Positions 28,401-41,437 of a stretch of DNA of 64,000 nt are shown in pieces. Position 1 is the first letter of the stretch, and each line of letters opens with the position of its first letter. The notes beneath the pieces were generated by a model that searched no databases, had not been told where the DNA came from, and saw only the letters and a list, made by a program, of their open reading frames with translations. A program made the translations under genes and the position numbers. The DNA is from Vespula vulgaris (taxonomy: Eukaryota > Arthropoda > Insecta > Hymenoptera > Vespidae), in assembly GCF_905475345.1 (NCBI RefSeq), contig NC_066596.1, forward strand, positions 3,845,001-3,909,000, read 5' to 3'.

Positions 28401-30621
28401 TGTTGTTGTATATTCATACGTATGTAGGTGCGTATGCATACCTCATATTTTACGGGGAAAATAATCGCGAAGAGTATCTTTACGCAGAAAGTACGACGTT
28501 TATCAGATAATCAATAAAAACTGAATTGCGACGGCTATTGACGAACACAGCGTTATTAGACACAAATATTTTCGATAATTACAGATCGAGCGAATACCGA
28601 TATGGAAATTCCGGTAACCACAGTATCAGAGAATACCTCAAAGCGAACCAGTAATTTGATGGTGTTGTTATATCGGCATAGACGCTCGATACGATCAAAT
28701 AATCAAAGTAAGTCAAAGTGGTATAATTCAGTAATTTTTCAATTTCCATTCATGACATTCTTCGTATATATATATATTATATATATAATTTTTAGTACCA
28801 ATTTGCTTTGTAACTCGATCACGCTAGTAAAGATAATAGTTTATTTTTGAGCCGAATTGCATGTCCATATTTATCACCTTGGAGTTTGCCTACATTTTTT
28901 ACCATCAAGTTTTTAGCATACTTTTTCGTGTTGAACTCGTGAAGAGAAGTAATTGACTTATATCACTGTGGCTCTCAAAGTAGTTCAAATCAAGCGCGTA
29001 TCAAGCTCGAGAAAGAGAAAAAAAAGAAAAAAGAGTGAGATAAGAAAAAGAGAGGATGAAACAAAGGAAGAAAGGGAACGTTAATTCACGATCGATATAA
29101 CATTGTATATAATCTGATTGACAAAAATATCTCGTGATTAGAAGCAGAGAATGAGAGCTCGCGAATTATCGAAAGTGTTTCAGCCATCACCGGCATTCAT
29201 TTTTACAAAGATCTTTCACAGAGGTTTTGTTGTTCTCTTTACACGCTGGAAACGTTTCATCGCTAATGCTGTTCATCGAACCACACGTACATATTATATA
29301 TTTACATACTCACATACACAAACATACATACACACATACACATGCGATCATTTTAGTATCTTAATAATGCTCACGGAACGACTGGACAAAGCTTTAAGTG
29401 TTTCTAGCATCCGCTTACAACATTGTCGATGGTTTCTTTTACCTCATTCGTGCCAACACCGAGCGATCGACGAAAACAGATAGCGATCGTGATCGAACAA
29501 CGTATCTCGATGAAACCAATTCTACTATTCGTCCCGTAATGGACAGGAGCAGGAGAAAAATAACGAGGAAACACGGACGGACGGACAGACGTACCCCACA
29601 ATTGCGCACCTACTGAAGCCTGAAAAAGTTTTCTTCTACTAAGTTTTTCATTTTTCTTTTTCTTATACTTGATTTCTCAGCTTTTGCGTTATCATTATGA
29701 TTATGCATATATCATCGAAAGCTAAAAAGCGATAACACTCGCAATACCCGGTACTCGAATATATTTCTTCTTTATTACTTTCTATTTTTCTTTTTCTATA
29801 GTTCTTCCTTTTTTAGATCAATCGATTACCGTGATTGATTTCGATTCTAACAAAACATCCATTTTATCTAAGGAAAATCTATATGATAGAAATTTGGTGG
29901 TCTTCGAGTACGGGGTATCTATTCTTGATATACATTTCTTGATATACATCGTAAATCTTATGAATCGATACGTATCGTTCTGTGTGCGTGTCGTTTCCTC
30001 GAAACGATAAAATTCGCGTTAGGCAAAGTGGTTACAGTCCACTACTACCATCATCAGCACAACCACCATTGCCATTTTCCTGGTTACCTACTTCTCCAGC
30101 AGCTCTTTCTGGCCAATTAAGGGTGCTTCTCGCGCGCCGCGAAGCTCGCGTTAAAAGACGATTTGTCTACTTTCCCCCTAACGCAGCACCCCTCGGCTAA
30201 TGTTTCTTTTTGACCCAACGATCTCATCTACTTTTTCTTACATATTTCTTTCCTAACAGTTGGCCAGAAACTTATCAAATTTTTATCGAATACGAATCGA
30301 AGGACGAGTAATTAATAATTTTCTGTTAATGTACAGAGACAAATCTTTAAACGTTTTCCATCGAGATTTTCGCGATTGAAAAAGTTTTAATCCAATAAAA
30401 ATTTCGTCTTAATGTTCTTCTACAAGTAGAAGATAGAATATGACATTGAAATAAAGAGAGAGAGAAAGAAAGAGAGATGTAATTCTACCTCTCTAATCTT
30501 TCAATTCCTTTTCTATCTCGTATGAAATAATACTGACGGCAGCGTTAATGCCGAGTATTTCAAACGTCGACAAAGAAGTTAAACTTTGTCTAACTCTCTC
30601 TCTCTTTCTCTCTCTCTCTCT

Positions 30622-30673
<52 letters not shown>

Positions 30674-32148
30674 GGATGTATGTATGTATGTGTATATATC
30701 TCTCTCTTTCTTACTACTGTCATCGGTGGGAAACTTTTAAATCTTGCTTTGAATATTTAGCGAAGCTCCTGAATCCATCTTCCTTACTTTTGGATCGCGA
30801 ACCGTGCCAAACTTAAAGTCTATATACGCATAGCACGTTTCTCTCCCCGTTGTTGAATATGTAATAGAATCGTACGAACGTAATTATTTAATCGCACGAT
30901 AATAAATTATATTTCCGCTAATTGTCGACTGTAGCGTCAATTCATAATTTATTAATTAAAATTATCGTCATCGTGAATCATTAGATATGATAGATCTCAT
31001 AAAAAGTTTCGAATCTCATTGACCTCCTTTCTAATGTTTCTTCGAGTCGAGAAAGTACATATAACGGAATTACTAAATTGAGTTGCTTCTCTTTGCGATA
31101 ACTACGATTTAACTTCTGTTGCGCGAACAGAGCAAAGAAAAAGGAAGAAACACGATTAATTATAATAAACTCTTTTTGTCTTTTCAATTAATAAATAGGA
31201 GACTTTAGAAAGATGTTGTAGAAATGTTCTTTTATGATTTTTTTTTATAAAAGAATGCAAGATAATTTTTAGAAAATATAGTCGGGTCGGTGAGCAAATT
31301 GAAACGTGTAATGCAAATTTAATAGTTGAGCATATGTGGATGTCCACTTTTTTAGTTGCAGCAAAAGAACGAAAACAAGTATGCGGGGCTTTGATAAGAA
31401 TCGTGCGTCTTACGAAAGACGGTAGGGTAGGTACCTTTGAAATAGTCACCATTAAACTTCAGTGCACTTCTGCGGACGATGAATAAATGAATACGGGTCC
31501 TTTGAATCACCCCCTCGGCGCAAAGCGAAAGCGTAGAATATACCTACACAAGGCGCGATACGTTCGTTCGTACATATTTTTCAAGAGACGATTCACAGAG
31601 ACAGACATTCTTTTATTCGTTCTTCAAAGAAGTGTAGGTAGGTATACCGAAGCGAATGATAATCATTCATTGCATAAAAAGCGGTTCACGATTAAATGTC
31701 TCCGATTTGTTACAAATAACGTATTTAAGATCCAATAGTGCCGATATTATGTAGAAACATTTATCCTTTCTATTAATAGATTACCCAAATATATCATAAT
31801 AATATCAGGCATCAAAGAAAACATATATCGTTCCTATTTCGAACGATATCCCGTGTTATGTCAGCGTCTTTTACGCGGGAAAGAATTTTATAAACTCGAA
31901 CTTTCGTGTCGGATTTCTCGTAGCGAAGAATGGATCCTCCTCAATCCGGAAGATCTATGATTCTTCGAATATTTCTTACATAGAGTTGAAATCCAGGAGC
32001 GCATCTCGCACGGATACATAAAACCTACCTTAATCCCTGCAAGTGACGACAGATCGGATTGTGGAAAATATTGCTGAATCGGAGAAAGAGTTCAGCCTTT
32101 TGTTGGCTGAGATCGATCCCCACCCTCTCATTCCTTATCCACTCTTTC

Positions 32149-32189
<41 letters not shown>

Positions 32190-35100
32190 TTCTCTTTCTC
32201 TCTCTTACTCTCTTACTCTCTTACCCTCTTTCATACATCCATCCCCATCTCTAGTACTTTTCCATTATATACTAGCTACAATGATATTCCCTTCTGGAAC
32301 GTCGAGTTCGTTGCTCAAAGCTCCGAGTTTCCAGATTCTTGTGGGTATTAAAGTAAAAATTCCGTTGGATATCGGTAACGATATAATACGCATCCTGATA
32401 AAGTATTTGTAAAGAGATTCATGAATAAGTGCTCAAGAGTATGAATATACGCGACTATTATCCTCGTTCTTAAGGAATAATTAACGTTCGATAAAAACGG
32501 AACTTATAAACGATTATAATATCTACGAAGATATAACAATGCAATATCTAATAAATAAAACGTCGAAGAGAGAAATGTGCTTTACCTGCGAATGGAAAAA
32601 TCAGTAGTAACGTAATAACGTGGTTGTCCTTCGATTTTTGGCCACATCACGTTGGCCTCCAGTTTCCCATGTATATATTTACGAGGCTTCCTATTTGCGA
32701 GGGTAGACTCCGGTTCGATACTGGCACGATCTCGTTCCACGTCCTGTTTCTGCATGGACTAACATTAAAAGCGCCACCGTCCATTTCGTACTTTCGTCCA
32801 GGATATTGGCCGGCCCTAGCTATGTTTCCGTCATCACTGAAAATGAAACGATTTGCCATTCGCAGAGTTCACGATCGTTGCTTACTTTTCCAACGAATGA
32901 AAGTAAATAAGACGCGTCAGTTAATAAGAATTTTCGTTTTTCTACATTGGAAAAGGATTTATCCTCGTCCTAATTTCAATTTTAGCACTTTAATGTTTCA
33001 TTAATCATCATCTACTGCATTCGTAAATCAAGGAGATTTATAAACTGAGAAGAAAATCGCGTCGATCGTCTTTCGAAAAAGAAAACAATGCCGAGGGGCG
33101 ACTCTGTTTGATTCCAACATTTTAATCGAATACGAACGGCGTTGCATTTGAAATATAAAAGCGTGCGGCCCCGTCTTACGTTGGCAAAGTTTCGTCGCGA
33201 CGATTCACGAAGATTTATTTTCACTCCGCGGATATCTCATTTACATTTTTATTCCGCTATTAATCGTCGGTCGAAGTTACGCGATGATAGCGGACCGAAT
33301 CGAAGGACGTCACCGATTAAGAAAAGGATCGAACGCTTCGCGAATTTTTATTCGGCTCCTTTCTTTTAAATTTGTTTTTTTTCTTCTCTCGAGATATCAC
33401 GGCGAAGAGGGAAGAGTGCATTTGCATTTTAATTGAATTTCATTCGAGAATATCCAATGTCATTATTCTTGATCGTCGAGTACATTCGTTCGTCACGTCT
33501 TTCATACGAGCGTGGAACTGCAACGCTTTTGCTCCTAGTATCTTTCCTTTAAAACGATCATCTAAGGACCCACTCGTCTCGTTCTTTTCCCCGTTCCCGA
33601 ATGTAAAAGCGATTCTGCGAAGCTTTCGAAGACGCTCCCACACTGGCACGATATTAAGCTATACACGCCATTTTGTTGTAGAAATAAAAAAAAAAGAAAA
33701 AGAACGTGCGAGAGAGGGAGAGAGGAAAACAGAGAAAAAGGAAAGGAGCGTCGATCGGAGGGGAGAAGCGCGATAAGGACAGGCGGAGTCTTTTCACGGT
33801 GCGTTTAATTTCCGTTTCGACAGGAGGAGCCGTCATTATGGTACCGCCATCAAATCAGACGAAGCTCGAAGGAGAGAAGGTTCAGTTTTCTTGCGAGGCG
33901 AAAGCTCTTCCGGGTAACGTGACGGTACGTTGGTTTCGGGAAGGTGCACCCGTCACGGAAGTTTCGTCTTTGGACACGAGAGCTTCCATCAGGATGGACG
34001 GCAGCCTTGTCATTAGTCCTGTCAGCGCCGACGACTCCGGTCAATATCTCTGCGAGGTCACCAATGGCATTGGCGAACCCCAAAGTGCCAGCGCCTATCT
34101 CAATGTCGAGTGTAAGTTAAGCTAAACGTGTTTTTGACAAAAAAAAGCATCGCGATATCATCACTTTCCACTTTGCTATGCAGATCCAGCGAAAGTCACA
34201 TTCACGCCGACGGTTCAATATCTGCCCTTCCGGCTTGCTGGTGTAGTTCAATGCTATATCAAGGCTAATCCGCAATTACAATATGTAACGTGGACGAAGG
34301 ACAAGCGACTCCTCGAGCCTTATCAGACGAAGGAAATCGTGATAATGAACAACGGCTCCCTGCTGTTCACGCGAGTCAATGAGAATCATCAAGGAAGATA
34401 TACCTGCACTCCATATAACGCTCACGGCACGCAGGGTAGTTCCGCGCCTATGGAAGTGCTCGTTAGAAAACCACCGGTTTTCACACTCGAGCCCGAACCG
34501 ATTTATCAAAAGAAGTTTGGCGAGACTGTGGAAATGCATTGCAACGCTCAAGAGGCGGAAGGCACGCAGAAACCTACTATACAATGGCAGAGGGTATGAC
34601 CACCGAAATTTTGTCTTCTAAAGAATAGAAATCTGCTCAGTGATCGACAGTGATCAATTACGTTTATATATTTATTATATACGGGATAACGTTTATACTC
34701 ACTTGTTTCGCGCAGAAAGACGGTGCTCCGATTCAACGCAACCGAGCGAAAATCAACGGCGGTAATCTGACGATCGAAAGTCTCCGACGAGCTGACTTTG
34801 GGTTTTATCATTGTATCGCAACGAACGAAGTTGCTACAATTTCCACTTCGACGCAGCTGATCGTCGAGGGTACCCAACCTCACGCGCCTTACAATGTCAC
34901 TGGCAACGCTACAGAATTTTCAGTAACGTTAAATTGGTTACCTGGTTACTCTGGTGGACCTGATTATAAACAAGACTATACCATCTGGCAAGTAACTCGA
35001 TCTAAATTTAACTTTACATCGATAGTTACGTTCATGTTACATTTACGCTACCATTTAATTTTTCTGTTACAGGTATAGAGAAGCTGGTACATCAGAGTGG

Positions 35101-35838
35101 GAAATGATACCTGTGACACCATCAGGAAGTACAACGGTTACGATCAACAGACTGACACCGGCTACGGTTTATGAGTTTCAGGTTATCGGAAAAAACGCTT
35201 TGGGCGATGGAACAATGAGCAAAGTCATCACCGTCAGAACTCTCGGTAATAAAAGATTCTGATTCATAAGATGAACTATTTAATAACGTTGAAGTTTCAG
35301 AATCGTATTCGTATTGAAGTAGAATTAATTTAAAGAATAACTCAAGCAGCTTTTACATTACTAACAGAGATCTCTAATTCTTGCTTAACATCTTTCTCTT
35401 CTACCATTCTTTTCAACTTTTCTTTATTCTTATTCTTATCGCTGCATTTTCAAAGACGTGGCACTGACTTCATCATCCAGTGGTCAGGCTGCTGCGACGG
35501 ACCAAAGCGGTAAGCTGATTTTCGATCAAAATATTTTCGTGAATTTCTGTAAATTCAAATGAAAAGTTCTAATCAAAATGTAAGAAACTACATGGACCGA
35601 AGGAAGGATTTACATTCCAAATATTATCGTGAACGTTTCTAACGAAATGATTTTATGTGCGAATGCACATATGCAAAGAAGATGCACGAAAGAAAAGAAA
35701 AATAACTTACCCTTTTGCAAACGATTTGTACGATTCTTTCGGTTGAGTATCGGCACGCAAGTAGAATTGAAAAGTTATATGGAAGATACTCGGTCATAAA
35801 CGAGGACCCACTACTGGAAGAGAAAGCAAAATCCGGAA

Positions 35839-35894
<56 letters not shown>

Positions 35895-38800
35895 AAGAGA
35901 TAGACGTAAGAGCAGAAAAGATAAAAGTAGAGAAAGGGAACGGAGGCTTCCGTCACGACTTATCGTATCGGAAAACCCATCGAGCCGTTCGTTCTGCTTC
36001 CGCTTTTATTTCCTTTCCTCGAATCCAACGGTTCATTGCCTTTCATTTGTACATACGATGCTTCGAGCACCTAGAGATTTCTGTCCTTCTACTTCTTTTC
36101 TTCTTTTCTCTTCATCCAGCAACCTACTCACCCTTACCAACTACCATGCACGCTCACGCATCATCAGCTTTGCTTGTTAGTCTGCCTCGAGAAACTGGAT
36201 TAGAGGAGATTAATGATACTCCTGGGGGATCATGTTCGTACGCTTGAATCTCTCTTCCGGTTCACCTACGACGCCCCACGAACACCACCCTCAGCTTCCT
36301 TTATCTTGCGACTACAACATGTCTCCCTGCTTTTCTTTGATTTCTCAATCGATTTTTTCCTCTTTTGTTTTGTTTTCTCGTTTCAGACATCTTAGATTAT
36401 AGTACCCTCATATTACCGACCGATTCTACTGGAAATCCCGTCTTCCCGACAATCATAAGGCCGAAAGGTATACAACTGTGTTTTCTTTTCTTTTCTTTCC
36501 CTTTCTTTTCTTTCTAATTCTTTCTGTTGTTTTCACTTGTAAAAATGTGAATTTTCGCGTACGTGGTCTCCTCGTACGAGAGTCGGAAAGGCAATATTTT
36601 AATCTGTTTTCAGACGAACTCCCTTCCTACCTTTGTCCCCTTTCGTGTTTGCTTTACACGAATGTACGTATGTACGTTCGCAAAAATATGGGTTGAGCAA
36701 GTAGTCAGAGGTGTGCGTCGTCACGTCCCCCATTATTAAATCCGACGTGCTAAAAGTGACTCTCGTACGCGACGTCCACTCTCGAAATTTTCACCTTCCA
36801 TATCCCTCATCCCATCTCACGGATTTTCCTAATATTTGTACGATAGAATACGTCACTGTAAAAATTCTGTACAGCACGTTTACAAGAACGAAAGCACAAA
36901 GGGAAATTTGTAGCACTTTTACTTTCAGAGATCTTTCAGATCGATCGTTTGGGATCACCGTTGAAGGACTACGCGCGAAGGAGCTTTTAGAAAATTTCTC
37001 ATTAAAATTCCTAGCAACGTTATTGCGTTTCTTTGTCGGAAGAAGGAAGTCAAAGCTTCCTGGTCGTTTCTTATCCATATAATCTTTCTCCTCTCGAAGC
37101 ACACCGGATTAAACGTTATTGCTCCGCAATAAAAGACTTCGGGTCTTGTGCTCGTAAGATGAAGAGAGATGTAAGGAAAGGAATCAAATACGAAAGACAG
37201 AAAGAGAGAGAAAGAGAGAGAAAAATAGACAGACCGTTGTTATGTGTCTTGTAAAGAAAGAGAAAAAAGACGAAATTAGAAACAAAAATCGAATGAAAGT
37301 GAAAAAGGGAGACTTTATCCATTTAATTTCACGAAAGCGTTTGTGAAATACTTTACGAATTTAGAAACGTCGAGGGTAGAGAAGGAATAGTATAACTTCA
37401 TACATTTTAAACGAGGCAAAAATAGTCGTAACTAAGCGCACTGCTAATTTCAAAGTTGAGGTCAAATAAAACATTTGTTCCGACGCCTGTGGCTGGACTT
37501 ACACATATCGTTACTACTTTTAACGAATTCCTTACGGAATTCGCGAATGGAAAATTGGAATCAAAGCGAGTTCCTTCAAAAGCTCCATGAGATCCTCTCT
37601 ATCTCTTCTTTTCCAGTATTACGATAAAATCAGTTTATCTTGGAAAAAGAGAGAAGTGGGAGAGAAACCTTTGTTAAGGTTTGCTCGATGGAAAAGAGAG
37701 CATGGGAGGAATCTCGTTAACTTCAAACGTAGAGAAACGTTGGATTTTTGTACACGGTGGACCAACTGTTTTCTTTTTCTTTTTTTTTTTTGCTTTCCTT
37801 TCGTTTCACGCCTCCCACGGGTTTCTCCCGTTTCGATCGATGCATTTACTACCACCACTATTACTCGTGAAACCAGCCCTTTCGTGTGGCTATTCGAAAA
37901 GAACCAAGTTAGGTTTGGGCGAATACGTTTTCTTTCAGGGTTTATCGCGATCCTTGTAAATTAGATTAATCCACTCGTTCTCGTATTCGTTTTTTCTTTC
38001 ATTTCATGGCTTAGTAACGTTTATACTTAACTTTATTCATTATTTACGATCTTCACGTATTAAAAGGATGAGTAAATGGAAGAAACATTTAAAATTAGAT
38101 CTTTCCATTTCGATTAATTTCAATGAATTCAATTTAATTTCGTTTATAAATTATCTATCAATTTGCACAGAACGATAAGGTTTATGGTTAGACTTTAAAC
38201 GACAGTGGGTAGTAATGAAATGATATTGATGTACTTCTTAATAGGATTAGCCGCAAGCGTGAGGTCATCTTTCGTGGCTTTTCTAGCGCGTATGATGTTA
38301 CAGCCTAATTACTTCCGGGATTCATTCGTTACCCTTATTAACGCACGTAATCCTAATTCTAGCTGACCTTATTTAAAAAAAAAAAACATCAATAACAAGT
38401 GGAATTCGTATAGAAGAAACGTTGAAAGAGAATGATAAATGATCTCTCCCTCTTTCTCTCCGTATCCAATATATTCTTTTATTCGAGATCTAGAATGCCT
38501 CAATAAAAATGAAACGTCGAAGTTTCATTTGCGGAAACATAATAGAAATAACTTGTCACAATACGATTTGATCCCTTTCTATTCAAAAATTCGATATGTA
38601 GTGCTACTTCCTTTAACAATTCATTTAATGTTATATACGTCGATGTATTTACAGGACCGAAACCAGGTCCACCGAAAAATCTCACAGTGACCGAAATCAG
38701 CAATGGCTTTCTGATTACTTGGGAAGCTCCTACAGAGCGGAATCATCTCATTCAACATTACACTATTAAATACAAAACGGACGGGCCCTGGAAAAATCTC

Positions 38801-41366
38801 AACAAGGGACAAATCCGTCCGGAGGAAACAAGCTACTTGGGTAAATTGCAAAGATAATTAGTAATTAAATTTAACACTTCCCTAAGCCATTTTATAAATT
38901 GTATTACAGATCCAATGGTCAATAATTTATCAAAGTCAATTACTCTAATAGTTGTTAGAATATCAGATATTTGTTTGACTAATGAAATAATTTTTTTATA
39001 CCAATGAATTTTCTTTTTATTCCTTCGGGCTAACAGTGAAGAATCTGGTCGGTGGTAGGACGTATTATTTCCAAGTATTCGCCAACTCAGCGACAAATTT
39101 TGGTGCCAGCGATCAAGTGAAATTTCCTGTGCCTGCTCGTGTGAAGCATAAGGCGATCACGGCCGGGGTTGTGGGTGGTATTCTTTTCTTCATCGTCGCC
39201 ATTATCCTGAGTATTTGCGCGGTGAAGATCTGCAATAAGCGGAAAAGACGAAAACAGGAGAAAGGTATGGTTAAGGACGTTCCTTTGGTGGAAAAAAGCT
39301 TGATATACAACGAACATGTCTTGTATCCGGCCTGCATCTCTGCTCTTGGTCGTGTCGATCTTTCTCTTACTTACAATCAACAATGAACGATATATGAAAT
39401 AATGATATTTTCATTCGAATCTACAGGCAAAGTAATAGGTATTTATTTCTCATACGTGCAGTACTAGAAGAACTTGTGAATAGGATTAGAGGTAATTGTT
39501 AAATGCAAAATGATTAACAATCAAATTCGAGATTGATAAAGAAATATAAATTATCGAAGTAGTACGAGCACAATGTATAATTAGAGGACGATGACAACGA
39601 TCCGAGCATCGCAGGGGCTGGGCAAGCACCTGTGTAACCGAACGCATACATATTTAACATAGTTTTGTAACATTATAGAACTGCTTTCAGCGTATAACAT
39701 GGTGACTTGCCGGGTCACTGACACCAGGAATGGCGCAGGGCAGGGGCCCCAAGGAACAGTGCCTTTGAAAAAGTGAGTGTCTATTTCCGAAAATGTTCCT
39801 CCTCCCTTCAGGTACCCATCTACAAAAGAGTATCACGATCAATACGTCTAAATTTTCGAATCCTAGAATCTCTTCTGGGATCGTCAACGACGAAACCCCT
39901 ATTTAAGGAATCTTTAGATCGAGGGAGTCGTATCTGCAACGTGCAACAAATTTTAAGACTATGTATACTTTTAGATCCTCTTAATCACCCTGTCTTTTAA
40001 ATCGTCGCCGATTGAGAAACCCCGCATTTCTCGTTAACTTATTCAGAAAAGATTAACAATTTTTTCTTAATCAACATACACACACACACACACACAGTGT
40101 CTAAATAATTTTTCGAGATTTTCTCATTAACTTGACTAGATCATCAGGGACAAAAGGTTCTCATGCTCCTGTGTAGAAAGTTCCCTTCTTGTGTTACGGT
40201 TTGCAGGACAAATTAGCGAAGTACGATGAGTCGGTTGAAATATGACACGTTAAATTTCGTAGGAAGCATAAATTCTCAGCGCCCGGTGGTTTGCGTGACT
40301 AATGACGATGCATGATAAACGAGACGGATCGACAAAGTGCGCGGCAAAACATCGAGAATTCTCCTTGATGGACGAGGTTTCTACCAGGCGGACGGGTGAT
40401 TAAGACGAAAGCTAAAACGAGGTTCCTAGGAAGAGGGAGAAGGAAAAACGATGAAGTTCTCAGGCATCTTTTACGAATTTCCTGTTAAAGGATCGATGAT
40501 CTTGATTCTTTAGGGGATGTAAGATGTTGCAGATGCGACCTCGAAGAGAATATACATCACATAGGCTTAGCCAGAGCTAGCTATTAAGTCCACTCTCCCC
40601 CCTTTTTACGAGCAGTAGGCAAATTGAAGCACCGCAAGCATTTTACAAAACCTCTCACGAGCGATCTATAGTTAAAGAGTAACGAGAACATGGTTAATTA
40701 TTCATATATCTACGTTCTCGAATTTATCCAAGTTAACATTACGCGTAATATACATAATGATGCCGTCGATGCAAATCACTTTATTACTTTTAATTTAACC
40801 TTCGTACTATCAAATACTTCGTACCAATTAGAATTCATGATTTTTTTTTGCATCGACGATGTCCTTGCCAACTTATTCAGTTAGATGACCGAAATTGTCA
40901 AGAGAGACGTACGAGAGAGAAACTCCTCGCTCTTCGTTCCCTCTCGTCGTCTCGATTCAAGCGCGATTTATTATTAAAAAAAAAAGGAAAAAAGAAAGAA
41001 AGAAAAAAAGAAGAGCAGCCGCTTCGACCCCGTTCATGAAGAAAAAAGACACGAATAAAGTCGAGAAGCGAAAAATAGTAAAAAGGAAGTCATAACCAGA
41101 ATAAAAACCCTCTTTTGATCTTCTTGCGTCCAAGAATACATACACATATGCATATATTATATATATGTGTGATACTTTTGAGCTTTTAGATCTATTTCTC
41201 ATAGAAATTCATATGAAAGACAAAAGAACAAAAAAAAAAGATAACCAAACCGGCAGACTTAACCGCAACAGCAGAGGTATTTTGGACGAGGTTGGAGAAC
41301 GATCTTTTAACTTAATTAATTAACGAAACGAACTCTGTAACTCTCAATCTGTCTTTCTCTCTCTTT

Positions 41367-41437
<71 letters not shown>

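Larger units (their letters stand above)
27108..33823 (+). other. tutl intron 4 (6.7 kb)
   Basis: Starts GTGAGA and ends TTTCGACAG. It holds simple repeats at 28050-28074 (GA), 30592-30672 (CT then AT) and 32152-32231 (CT). No exon, RNA gene or mobile-element gene was recognised. Confidence 0.8.

Noticed and set aside
37616..37690. Strong acceptor CTTTTCCAG as another linker exon
   Set aside because: The required phase meets a TAA within four codons.
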